From positions 1-30,391 of the forward strand of contig UREY01000025.1 in NCBI GenBank assembly GCA_900546915.1: a stretch of DNA of 30,391 nucleotides, read 5' to 3'. The position numbers and the translations under genes are program-made. Every line of letters begins with the position of its first letter. Positions within the stretch are counted from its first letter, which is position 1. Below the pieces are notes generated by a model. The model made no database searches. It saw only the letters and a program-made list of their open reading frames with translations, and had not been told where the DNA came from. This stretch comes from an uncultured Eubacteriales bacterium (lineage in GTDB: Bacteria > Bacillota > Clostridia > Oscillospirales > Oscillospiraceae). This document shows positions 6,887 through 14,545 of the stretch, in pieces.

Positions 6887-8833
6887 TTATTCATTGGAAT
6901 CTGCGTTCTCCGCTTCGGTTGGAGGTTCCGTAGCCGGTTCGGTGGGCGGCTCCGTCGCAGGCGGGTCCGTTTCCGGGGGCTCCGTCGCAGGCGGTTCCGT
7001 GGCCGGCGGGGTCGTGGCCGGGGGCTCCGTGGCTCTGGGGACCACAGCCACCACCTTGTCCCGCCGGGTATACTCAGAGTGCGCCTCCAGCTCCTTGGAA
7101 ATTAACTCATCGGTCTGCTTATCATACTTGTATTTGTATGTATCCACCGTATAGCCGGTGTACGGAGAGGTAATGGTCTCGCCGTCTGCGTAGGAACCGT
7201 CGGTCACCTCTCGCTCCTTCGTCTCCCAAGGGTCTTTGGACAGGACGACATAGTCCATTTCCACGTAATAGTCCTTCGTATCCGTCCCAACCAGTTCGAT
7301 GTCCACATAGCCGTCGTGCACCGAGGCGTTAATTTTAATGGGGTAATCCGTATTATTCTTAAACTGGTAATCCAGCGAACCCCAATACACCGTGGCGTCC
7401 ATGCCCAGCGGCACATAATCCACTGTGAAGGTATGCACCGCCCGGGAAACCACCTCTAAGTCCGCGTAAAGCGTACAATAGTACAGCGTAGACGAAACCT
7501 GGCACACGCCTCCGCCCAGCTCCTGGACAGACTCCATGCCGGAATACACCGTAGCGGCTTTATAGCCTTTTTCCGCCGTCCGCTCGCCGACCACATCGTT
7601 GAAGGAGAAAGTCGCCCCAGGCTTGAGGATATAGCCGTCAATGGCCTCACAGGCCAACTCCAAATTACGGGTCCGGTTGGAATTCCAGGTATGGTCCGTA
7701 TGGGCGTAGGCCAATACGTCCCGGAACAAATCCTTCTCCAGAGACGCTTTCGTATGCTCCGGAATTAGAATCTGGAACTCCACCTGGATTTCCTCTCCCG
7801 GCTCGGCCTCATCCAGCTGCTTTTGCACCTGCTCTACCACAAAGCCGTAACCCAGAGATTCCTCCGAGGCGACATACGTGGTCTCATCCAGCACTGCATC
7901 CACCGGCGCTACACAGTACTGCTGGAACACGTCCTCCAGATCCACCTCCTCGGGGAGCGTCTCATCATACGTCGTGGAAATGGTGGACAGATCGCCCCGG
8001 GAGTACGCCTCCAGAATTTGCCGGTACAGAGCCTCCGCATCCAGATGGCGGCCCGGCGTCCCGGTATAGATGGTCAAAACCTGGCCATTTTCCGGCGTGA
8101 CAGGGGCCGGCTCTTCTTCCTCGTCCTCCTCATCCTCCCCGCTGCCGGACAGGGGGTAAGCGCTCAGGTCTGGGCGCTGGCCCTCCACTGTGACCTCCGG
8201 CTGGGTCAACGTACTCTCCAAATCCGCACTCAGCTGATTCACCGCATCCTGGATGTACCCTGTGTCCAACGTGAGGTAGTCCGCCGCCTCCAGGGTGTAG
8301 GTACTCAGAGACGCTGCCGACCGGGCCCGGGCCCGGTCAAACATATTGCCGTCCCGCCCATACCGGCAGGCCGCTTCCGCCAGGGCCGCCGCATCCAGCT
8401 GCGCCTTGGTCTCCTCCGGCGTCAGCACCAACGTCCGGTCCTGAAGCTGAATGGTCAAAGGCGCTCCATAAACCGCCTGCGCCTTCTCCTCCAGGACCTG
8501 CGTAGCCTGTTCCTGACTCATGCCGCCCAAATTGATGTCCAGGGCATATACGTTGTCAAAGATCAAGCCGTCGTCCCGGGAATAGCTCCACAGGAAGATG
8601 CCCAAGCCAATCAGCACCACGGCCAGCAGGCATGCCGTCGAGATCACGGCAATCTTCAGGCGTTTTTTCCGCCGCGCCTCCTGGGCCTCGTCGTCCTCCT
8701 CCCACTCCGGCTCATGGTTGGCCGCATGGGTCATTCGTTTGAAATCCGCCTCCAGCCGCGCTCGCTCCTCTGCAGCGCTGGCCCGAGGCTTCGCAAATTT
8801 ACCCTTTTTGATATGAATCGCTCCTATCTTCAT
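6887..8833 (-). CDS. VanW-family envelope protein (copy 2) with acidic insert and Pro/Thr/Glu tail
   Basis: This 648-residue protein is collinear with the next gene downstream (4970-6733): a membrane anchor (about 58-80, IAVISTACLLAVVLIGLGIF), YoaR-like repeats, then a VanW domain with the same FSFNDVVGERTAEKGY and GGGVCQVSSTLYY blocks. It differs in two places. An acidic run (EDEEDEEEE) interrupts the segment between the repeats, and a tail of about 45 residues of repeated TEPPA/EPPT units follows the VanW domain. Such tails are often wall-spanning or disordered spacers; that role is inference. The start is supported by GCGGAG nine bases upstream. The last conserved block before the tail (KYDKQTDELISKEL) is shared with copy 1. 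Confidence 0.88.
   Translation of the reverse strand: MKIGAIHIKKGKFAKPRASAAEERARLEADFKRMTHAANHEPEWEEDDEAQEARRKKRLKIAVISTACLLAVVLIGLGIFLWSYSRDDGLIFDNVYALDINLGGMSQEQATQVLEEKAQAVYGAPLTIQLQDRTLVLTPEETKAQLDAAALAEAACRYGRDGNMFDRARARSAASLSTYTLEAADYLTLDTGYIQDAVNQLSADLESTLTQPEVTVEGQRPDLSAYPLSGSGEDEEDEEEEPAPVTPENGQVLTIYTGTPGRHLDAEALYRQILEAYSRGDLSTISTTYDETLPEEVDLEDVFQQYCVAPVDAVLDETTYVASEESLGYGFVVEQVQKQLDEAEPGEEIQVEFQILIPEHTKASLEKDLFRDVLAYAHTDHTWNSNRTRNLELACEAIDGYILKPGATFSFNDVVGERTAEKGYKAATVYSGMESVQELGGGVCQVSSTLYYCTLYADLEVVSRAVHTFTVDYVPLGMDATVYWGSLDYQFKNNTDYPIKINASVHDGYVDIELVGTDTKDYYVEMDYVVLSKDPWETKEREVTDGSYADGETITSPYTGYTVDTYKYKYDKQTDELISKELEAHSEYTRRDKVVAVVPRATEPPATTPPATEPPATEPPETDPPATEPPTEPATEPPTEAENADSNE
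6908..7034. repeat. Low-complexity repeat encoding the Pro/Thr/Glu tail
   Basis: Imperfect units of roughly 12-15 bases built on GGCGGCTCCGT or GGGGCTCCGT repeat about eight times. On the minus strand they encode EPPAT, EPPT and similar units. The array is in frame and likely prone to length change by slippage. Confidence 0.75.
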
Positions 8834-8891
8834 CGGATTTCACTCCGCGCACTTGTGTGACGGTTTCCTTTTGCCACAGGGTTCTGCCGAT

Positions 8892-8919
8892 ATTCTACCA
8901 CAATTCCGGCAGAATGCAA
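8892..8919 (-). promoter_or_regulatory. Probable promoter of VanW copy 2
   Basis: On the minus strand TTGCAT (8914-8919), a 16-base spacer and TAGAAT (8892-8897) lie about 60 bases upstream of the VanW start codon. Confidence 0.5.
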
Positions 8920-9110
8920 TTACATTTCTCCTTCAACATGTAACAATTATGTGAACCAAAAGAAACAAAAAATTCACCTGCACTTGCGCTGCCGGACTCC
9001 GCCGGTCCGCCACGGCAGCCGTTCTTTTCCCATTTTTCAAAACTTGGGTACCCCGGGATATTGACAGACGGGCGGATCTGTAGTACCCTCAAAAGGCGCC
9101 GGGACGTAAG

Positions 9111-9139
9111 TTGATTTTTCCTATTTGATATGATAAAAT
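9111..9139 (+). promoter_or_regulatory. Probable promoter of the glycolipid operon
   Basis: TTGATT (9111-9116), a 17-base spacer and TAAAAT (9134-9139) sit in an AT-rich patch. This would give the glycosyltransferase an unusually long untranslated leader of roughly 250 bases. Confidence 0.55.
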
Positions 9140-9393
9140 AGAATTAATTATCTGTAGATGTAAACTCGGCCCGTTTTCCCTTTCGGGCGCACCAGAGCAC
9201 AGCCTGTCAAAAAAGCCCGGCAGAGTTTTACACCCGCAGACGCAACCGTGAATGGAATCGATCGACGAGGCTGTCGGCATGGATTCTGCGCGCCACCGGC
9301 GCAGAGAACCCGTACGCAACAGCCCGCCGTTTCTTGGTCGGAAAGCCTTGACGGAGTTTTCCACAGTTTCATAAGAGAGGAGCAAGCTCATCC

Positions 9394-10515
9394 ATGCGCA
9401 TTCTCATTCTCTCCTGCAACACAGGGGAAGGGCATAATTCTGCCGCAAAAGCCATTCAAGAGGTTTTGACCGCCCGGGGCGTTTTCAGTGAAATGACGGA
9501 CGGGCTGGCTTTTTTGTCTCCCGAGGTCTCCCGCTTCATCAGCAACTGGCACGTCCGGATCTATAAGCGGGCTCCCCTGCTGTTCAGCGCCGGATACCGG
9601 ATGGCGGAGGAGCACAACCCCGCCCCGGAAGACGCCTCCATGCTGTATAAAGCCCTGTCTTTGGGCGCAAAGAAACTGTACGCCGCCCTGGAAGCCGGAC
9701 ACTATGACGCCGTCGTCAGCACTCATGTCTTCTCCAGCTTAATCATGCGCCGGGTCTGCCAGGATTACCCCATCTCCATCCCCCATTATTTTGTAGCCAC
9801 GGACTACACCTGCAGCCCATATGTGGCCGAAGCCCAAGCGGACCGCTATTTAATCCCCGACGAGAAGCTGACCGCCGACTTCGTCCGCTGCGGCATCCCG
9901 GAGGAAAAGCTCGTCGCCACCGGCATCCCGGTCCGGCAGGTTTTTTTCGCACCCAGAGACCGCGCGGGCAGCCGGGCCGCGCTGAGCATTCCACCGGAAA
10001 AGCGGGTGGCCATGCTAATGTGCGGCAGCATGGGCTGCGGTCCCATTAAGCGCCTGGCTCGCCGCTTAACGGAAACTCTGCCGGAAAACAGTATGCTCAT
10101 TGTAATCTGCGGTCACAATGAAAAGCTCTATGAAGACCTTTGGGAGCTGGGAAACCGGGCCAATCTGCGGATCCTCGGCTTTACCCGGGAGATTCCCGCC
10201 TACATGGACGCGGCAGACCTGATGCTCACCAAGCCCGGCGGGCTGAGCTCTACCGAGGCCGCCGCCAAGGCGCTGCCGATGATTTTCATCGACGCCGTCG
10301 GCGGCTGCGAAGGCCGGAACCTGGAATTCTACACGCGCCACGAGCTGGCGGAGACCGCAGATTCCGTAAACCGGCTGGCCAAGCTGGTCTGTGCCAATCT
10401 CTCCGACCCGGAGAAGCTCCGGTCCATGTCCCAAACCCTCAGGACCAACCTCCGGCACAACGGCGGCGTGGAAATCTGCGATTTCCTCCTGCGGCAAAAG
10501 GGGGGGTCCACTTGA
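9394..10515 (+). CDS. Diacylglycerol glycosyltransferase, MGDG synthase/UgtP-like
   Basis: This 373-residue GT-B protein belongs to the monogalactosyldiacylglycerol synthase group (GT28). The N-terminal acceptor domain starts MRILILSCNTGEGHNSAA, whose GEGH loop (11-14) is typical of the family. The C-terminal nucleotide-sugar domain contains the donor-site TKPGGLSSTEA (K280). The family transfers glucose or galactose from a UDP-sugar to diacylglycerol at the inner membrane face, making glycolipids and lipoteichoic-acid anchors. The exact sugar cannot be read from sequence. AGAGAGGAG precedes the ATG. The stop overlaps the next start by four bases (TTGA), so the two genes are translationally coupled and probably act in one lipid pathway. 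Confidence 0.88.
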   Translation: MRILILSCNTGEGHNSAAKAIQEVLTARGVFSEMTDGLAFLSPEVSRFISNWHVRIYKRAPLLFSAGYRMAEEHNPAPEDASMLYKALSLGAKKLYAALEAGHYDAVVSTHVFSSLIMRRVCQDYPISIPHYFVATDYTCSPYVAEAQADRYLIPDEKLTADFVRCGIPEEKLVATGIPVRQVFFAPRDRAGSRAALSIPPEKRVAMLMCGSMGCGPIKRLARRLTETLPENSMLIVICGHNEKLYEDLWELGNRANLRILGFTREIPAYMDAADLMLTKPGGLSSTEAAAKALPMIFIDAVGGCEGRNLEFYTRHELAETADSVNRLAKLVCANLSDPEKLRSMSQTLRTNLRHNGGVEICDFLLRQKGGST

Positions 10516-11183
10516 CCGATTACCGCAAATTTCGTCTGTCCAAGCGAAACGATCCGGAGTTTTCCCATCTGAAGCTTTTACTCTTCTGGCCCATTTACGG
10601 CCTGGTGTTCTTCGCCCTGGAGCGCTTGCTCCACCTGGACTACCATACCATTTATACGCCCCTGGATGATTTGGTGCCGTTCTGTGAGTTTTTTCTGTTC
10701 GCCTATCTGTACTGGTTCGTCTTTCTCATTGGGATGCATCTGTACCTGCTGCTGTTCGACACGGAAGGCTTTCGGAAATTTATGTGGTTTATCATCCTGA
10801 CCTATTCCCTGACCTGCGTCATCTACCTGATTTACCCCAGTCAACAGGAGCTCCGGCCTGCCGCCTTCCAGCGGGACAACCTTTTGACGCGGTTTATGGC
10901 CTGGTTTTACACCTTTGACACCAACACCAATGTGTGCCCTTCCCTCCATGTCATCGGCTCCATGGCGGTTTTGGCAGCCGCTTGGAATACGCCCCGCTTC
11001 GCCACACCTTTGTGGCGGACAGCCTTTGTCCTCCAGGCGGCCTTGATTTCCGTCTCTACCGTATTTTTAAAGCAGCATTCCCTCCTGGACATCCCTCCCG
11101 CCTTGGTAATCAGCGCCGGCGCTTACTATCTGGTGTATCACCGGGGCAACCGGCAGCGTAAAAGGCAAAGGAAATTTCCATAA
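10512..11183 (+). CDS. PAP2-superfamily membrane phosphatase-like protein
   Basis: This 223-residue integral membrane protein has about six hydrophobic segments. Motifs fit the PAP2/acid phosphatase superfamily: a degenerate first motif around RPAAFQRDN, PSLH (143-146) for motif 2, and STVFLKQHSLLD with H189 and D193 for motif 3. Relatives remove phosphate from lipid phosphates or transfer phospholipid head groups (the AUR1/IPC-synthase-like branch). I start it at a TTG (10512) preceded by AAAGGGGGG. This start overlaps the glycosyltransferase stop, and the same frame upstream is only a shadow of that gene. Pairing with a diacylglycerol glycosyltransferase suggests that it makes or recycles diacylglycerol; that is inference. 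Confidence 0.85.
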   Translation: MTDYRKFRLSKRNDPEFSHLKLLLFWPIYGLVFFALERLLHLDYHTIYTPLDDLVPFCEFFLFAYLYWFVFLIGMHLYLLLFDTEGFRKFMWFIILTYSLTCVIYLIYPSQQELRPAAFQRDNLLTRFMAWFYTFDTNTNVCPSLHVIGSMAVLAAAWNTPRFATPLWRTAFVLQAALISVSTVFLKQHSLLDIPPALVISAGAYYLVYHRGNRQRKRQRKFP

Positions 11184-11188
11184 AACTC

Positions 11189-11232
11189 TGCAGGCTTTCT
11201 CCGCCCCGGCGGGGAGCCTGCACGTTTCATTT
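11189..11232 (+). terminator. Intrinsic terminator of the glycolipid operon
   Basis: TGCAGGCT (11189-11196) pairs with AGCCTGCA (11215-11222), with an inner GC-rich stem between them, followed by CGTTTCATTTT. It begins six bases past the stop codon. Confidence 0.7.
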
Positions 11233-11269
11233 TAAAAGCATGCCGTACCAAATCCGAAACCCCATTCCC

Positions 11270-11317
11270 CGTAAACGCAACAAACCGCCGGCGACCCGGC
11301 GGTTTGTTGCGTTTACG
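11270..11317. repeat. Perfect 22-bp inverted repeat between convergent operons
   Basis: The arms at 11270-11291 and 11296-11317 are exactly complementary around a 4-base loop (CGAC). On the minus strand the hairpin begins six bases after the last gene of the glycine reductase operon. It lacks a good U-run on either strand, so it may act as an RNA 3'-end stabiliser or a two-way terminator. Confidence 0.85.
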
Positions 11318-11322
11318 GCGTT

Positions 11323-11616
11323 CTAATTTAATATAACCTCTTTGGCCGTTTCCGGCAGGAAATGATCCTTCATGTCGTATTTGTTGTACCCGCTGTAATC
11401 CGATAAAACTCTTCCCTGCAGGGCGTAGCTACAAATAAATCGCTTGCCGTCCACACAGGTCCAGTTTTCCGCATCCCAGCTCAGATAACCGTCCTCATCA
11501 GACCTCTTTTCCGAAAAAACCAAATCCACCTGCCGGTTCCCGGCAGACATCAGAGCAATCAGCTCCTCTGTCGTCAGTTCCTTTTCACATGCGGCAATTC
11601 GATCATAAACCTTCAT
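11323..11616 (-). CDS. Small protein of unknown function at the end of the glycine reductase operon
   Basis: I do not recognise this 97-residue protein. It is acidic, has no signal peptide or membrane segment, and carries two cysteines (ENWTCVDGKRFICSY). The N-terminal half (ACEKELTTEELIALMSAG) looks helical and the rest looks beta-rich. The start is well supported by AGGAGG seven bases ahead of the ATG. That Shine-Dalgarno directly follows the grdD stop codon with only 10 bases between the genes, so translation is probably coupled to grdD. A 22-bp hairpin follows the stop. Its position implies a link to glycine reduction, but no function can be assigned. Confidence 0.75.
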   Translation of the reverse strand: MKVYDRIAACEKELTTEELIALMSAGNRQVDLVFSEKRSDEDGYLSWDAENWTCVDGKRFICSYALQGRVLSDYSGYNKYDMKDHFLPETAKEVILN

Positions 11617-11626
11617 GAGGCGCCTC

Positions 11627-12775
11627 CTATCCCAGATAGCCCGCCTGCTGCAGCAGGGCTTTGGCTTTTTCCAGATTGGCAGGGCTCATCATCACCAGAG
11701 GACCTGTACAGCCCATCCCGGACTCGGCATAAATCCCGGCCCGCCAAAGCACCTTCACCGCATCCTCCAGGTCCATCACGTCAATGCCCGGAATGCTGGC
11801 GGTAACCGGCTCTGCCGGAGGCGCCTGGACCTCCCCGGCGTCGGCCGCCGGAGCGGAACCCTTGCGCGCCTCCAGCAAGGAACTCAGGCCCGCCCGTTCG
11901 GCTTTTTCATATTCGTCCTTCGCCACATTCCATAGACCGCCCCGCACCAGCTGCCCGGCATAGAGCAAGGCGTTGGCAATCAGCGGCGCGCCGGACGCTC
12001 GAGAGACAATCAGAACCAACTTATCGTAGCCCGGCCCGATGCCGGGACCATAGCCGAAGCCCGTGGCTTCAAAGGTCCCGCCGCTGACAAAGGCCGAGAG
12101 CATTTTAATCAGCACGTTGCCGGTGAGGGAATCCGTAACCAGAACGTCCGGCGTCCCCAGGAGCACATCGTTTCCCCGCAGAACAGCGCCTCCGTCCCTC
12201 CGGGCAGACTTCGCCCACCGGAAGCTGTAGCCGCCCTCTCGCAGCTTGTTCAGGGTCATCTCCACCTGCCGCGCCCCGTCCACATTGAGAATGCCCACCG
12301 TCGGATCGGCTACGCCGCAAGCCTTGGCTGCAATGATGCCGCAGACGGCGTTTTTCACCATGCCCTCTACCCGGTCTGTGCTGGTTGTGCCGGTGGTGTT
12401 GGCCACAAACATCTCCCGTCCCCGGCCCGGGGTCACAGCCCGTCCCACAGTGGAAACGCCGATGGGGAACGGATAATGCATGGTGACGGCGCCGTCTATT
12501 TGGCGGCCTTCCAGCAGCTCATCCATTTTTTTGTGCCCTTCTTCTTCGCTGTCCACGCGGACGGTCGTGACGCCGGGAGCCTCCAAAGTCCCGATGTAAA
12601 TCACATCCACACCCTGCGCGGCAGCCATTTGAGCCGCCGCCATGGCGTTTTCCTCTCCATGCTCACTGCCCATGCCGGTCAAGGCAATTCTGGGGCGGGG
12701 CCCGTAGGAGCCGCGCTCCAGGCCCTCCGCCATTTGTAAAAAGGTCCTGGCGATGGTTTTTTCCAAGTGTTCCAT
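11627..12775 (-). CDS. grdD: Glycine reductase complex protein C, subunit GrdD
   Basis: With GrdC this protein forms protein C, which takes the carboxymethyl group from the GrdA selenocysteine and releases acetyl phosphate. The 382-residue sequence has a PlsX/phosphotransacetylase-like body (TGMGSEHGEENAMAA, TLEAPGVTTVRVDSEEEG, YGPGIGPGYDKLVLIV). Its C-terminus contains ESGMGCTGPLVM, with C356. In the literature an equivalent GrdD cysteine (Cys359 in Eubacterium acidaminophilum) is the active-site thiol. An AP-rich linker (about 315-335) precedes this tail. The longest frame would begin inside grdC; the start at 12775 has AAGGTAGGTG upstream, lies 13 bases past the grdC stop and gives the family's usual length. 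Confidence 0.95.
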   Translation of the reverse strand: MEHLEKTIARTFLQMAEGLERGSYGPRPRIALTGMGSEHGEENAMAAAQMAAAQGVDVIYIGTLEAPGVTTVRVDSEEEGHKKMDELLEGRQIDGAVTMHYPFPIGVSTVGRAVTPGRGREMFVANTTGTTSTDRVEGMVKNAVCGIIAAKACGVADPTVGILNVDGARQVEMTLNKLREGGYSFRWAKSARRDGGAVLRGNDVLLGTPDVLVTDSLTGNVLIKMLSAFVSGGTFEATGFGYGPGIGPGYDKLVLIVSRASGAPLIANALLYAGQLVRGGLWNVAKDEYEKAERAGLSSLLEARKGSAPAADAGEVQAPPAEPVTASIPGIDVMDLEDAVKVLWRAGIYAESGMGCTGPLVMMSPANLEKAKALLQQAGYLG

Positions 12776-12788
12776 GAGTACACCTACC

Positions 12789-14330
12789 TTATTCTTCGGC
12801 CTGGGCCAGCAAAGAGGCGGCAAATTCCCGCATGGCCTTGGCAATCATCCGCTTGACCTGCTCCTCGCTGACACCGCCAGAAGCCTCCGGGCCGGAGTTC
12901 GCCTGGATCACGAAGGATACGCCGTCGAACAGATTGGTCATACGGCCCAGGAACAGAGAGCCTTTTCCGATGATCATGACACGCTTCAGTTTGCCGTTCA
13001 TGATATCCTGCCGGGCAAAGCCGATGGCGGGAACCCCGGAGGGGATATGTCCCTGGGTAGGCGCCCAGCCGGTGTAGCCGTGCTTTTGTGTGAACTCCGC
13101 CAGCTCGGCGCGGGAAATTTCGCCCCGCTTGACAGCCAGCGCGCCGATCATTTTGTAGTTGGCCATGGGCACATCGCCGGCGCCGGCGGGCTTGGTGATA
13201 TCCGGGTTCTGCAGCTCCGGTGAAAACTTATCGATGTCGGTAATCTTCAGCCCCTTCCGGTCCAGGGGATCCGTCACCAGACTGGAAATCACCGCTTGGG
13301 GCGCCGAGCCGGTCCCGACGCTGTGGCGTCCCAGCAGCTCCAAATTGATCTCGGGGCTGACGCCGTCATCCTGGGTCACAATGACGGCAAAGCCGCCGAC
13401 CATGTCCTCCAGAATGGGCAGGCCCTTTTTCACATGGTCCTTGCCGTTCATTCCCAGCTTCGCAGTACATCCGCCGGCGGTCACGGCCACAGCCTTGTAC
13501 GCACCGGCCGCCACCAAAGAGGCAGCCTCAATCATGGCATGAGCCGGAGCTGCGCAGAAGCCCCGCAGGTCGGAGCCGGTGGCCCCGGTGAGACCGGCAA
13601 TCTCCGCCGCACTTTTGGCAAAGTTGCCGCCGCCCCGCTGATTCATATCGCCGCAAGCCTCTTCGGAGCAATCGATTACGTACTCTACGGCGTCTTTGCC
13701 GATTCCAGCGTTCTGCACCGCAGACAGCAACGCCAAAACGGAAGAGGCCTTGGAGACGATGTTCTCATGCATTACGTGGGCGGAGAGGTTCACGTCAATG
13801 TCGTGCGCGCGATTCACACAGCCAACCAATTCATCGTGGTCATACAAGCCCTCGGAATGCTCTTCCCGGACCAGACGTGCAATCTCTGCGCCGTCGATGC
13901 CCTCACCCACCCGATTGACAATGGCGTCGTTCATCAGCGGGTTGGCCGCCAGTGCCGGTTTCACCCGGGCGACAAATTCCCGATTCAGCTTGACCAGATC
14001 AAACACATCACAGGCCTGCATCAGCAGCAGAAACTCCTCCTGGGGCATGATCTGGCCGAAGGGGCCAAAGCGGCTGTTTACCGGACAGGTTTTGTCATAC
14101 CAGGGCTGGGGCACCGCCGCCAGCTCTTCCGGGGTTTGGTTCCCGATGTAAACCTGATTGGGATAATAGGACAACGCCTGCTCAAAGCTCCGGATATGAC
14201 CGGGCAATGCCTGCAGATACTCGCTGCCGGGGTTGACGACCCGTTCTGTCGTCTGGGTCGTACCATTATGGATCACCATGTCGGGGGTGTGGACCAGAAT
14301 ATAGCTGGTGCCTTTGATTACGCTTTTCAT
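12789..14330 (-). CDS. grdC: Glycine reductase complex protein C, subunit GrdC
   Basis: This 513-residue protein has the family's usual length. It is the other half of protein C, related to the thiolase/FabH ketoacyl-synthase fold. Recognisable stretches include KGTSYILVHTPDMVIHNGTT at the start, FCAAPAHAMIEAASLVAAGA in the middle and the C-terminal PTQGHIPSGVPAIGF. Protein C accepts the carboxymethyl-selenoether from GrdA and produces an acetyl-enzyme that phosphate cleaves to acetyl phosphate. GAGAGG lies ahead of the ATG. It is separated from grdA by 215 bases containing GC hairpins and from grdD by only 13 bases, so grdC and grdD probably form one translational unit. Confidence 0.95.
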   Translation of the reverse strand: MKSVIKGTSYILVHTPDMVIHNGTTQTTERVVNPGSEYLQALPGHIRSFEQALSYYPNQVYIGNQTPEELAAVPQPWYDKTCPVNSRFGPFGQIMPQEEFLLLMQACDVFDLVKLNREFVARVKPALAANPLMNDAIVNRVGEGIDGAEIARLVREEHSEGLYDHDELVGCVNRAHDIDVNLSAHVMHENIVSKASSVLALLSAVQNAGIGKDAVEYVIDCSEEACGDMNQRGGGNFAKSAAEIAGLTGATGSDLRGFCAAPAHAMIEAASLVAAGAYKAVAVTAGGCTAKLGMNGKDHVKKGLPILEDMVGGFAVIVTQDDGVSPEINLELLGRHSVGTGSAPQAVISSLVTDPLDRKGLKITDIDKFSPELQNPDITKPAGAGDVPMANYKMIGALAVKRGEISRAELAEFTQKHGYTGWAPTQGHIPSGVPAIGFARQDIMNGKLKRVMIIGKGSLFLGRMTNLFDGVSFVIQANSGPEASGGVSEEQVKRMIAKAMREFAASLLAQAEE

Positions 14331-14430
14331 AGGGAATCATCCTCTCAATTATGATACATACCAAAAGGAAGCAGAATGGGGATCCCGCACCTCAGCGCTG
14401 CCCATAGCCATGGCGGGCAATCGGGCTATG

Positions 14431-14528
14431 CCGGGCATGGCCCGGAACAAACTGCAGCATAAAGCGGCGGATTTTCCTGTGAGAGCCTCTGCAGGAAAGC
14501 AGGAAAGGCGGCGGCCAAAGCCGCCGCC
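14431..14528 (-). terminator. GC-rich hairpins between grdA and grdC, possible attenuator or processing site
   Basis: A perfect 9-bp stem (GGCGGCGGC / GCCGCCGCC, 14507-14528, loop of four) lies 17 bases after the grdA stop. A second 6-bp stem (CCGGGC / GCCCGG) lies at 14431-14445. The following sequence on the minus strand (CTTTCC) is a poor U-run, so partial termination or protection of grdA mRNA is more likely than full termination. Confidence 0.5.
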
Positions 14529-14545
14529 CCGTGCTACGCGATGCC

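Larger units (their letters stand above)
8834..9393. other. 560-base divergent intergenic region
   Basis: No convincing gene is present. It carries a promoter for each flanking gene and, on the plus side, a leader of roughly 250 bases. The leader contains a perfect 7-bp hairpin (TCTGCGC / GCGCAGA, 9285-9305) and a smaller GCCCG / CGGGC hairpin near 9170-9190. I do not recognise any known riboswitch in it, and no terminator-like U-run follows the hairpins. Confidence 0.6.

Noticed and set aside
6908..7034. Possible CRISPR or regulatory tandem repeat
   Set aside because: Units are short, imperfect and in frame, and encode a Pro/Thr/Glu protein tail; there are no spacers.
4970..8833. Vancomycin-resistance locus
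   Set aside because: Only VanW-domain proteins occur; there is no vanA/B ligase, vanH, vanX or two-component system, and VanW proteins are widespread in non-resistant Firmicutes.
9240..9393. Second promoter TTGACG...TAAGAG just ahead of the glycosyltransferase
   Set aside because: The spacer is 18 bases and the -10 is poor; it would place the ribosome-binding site almost at the transcription start.
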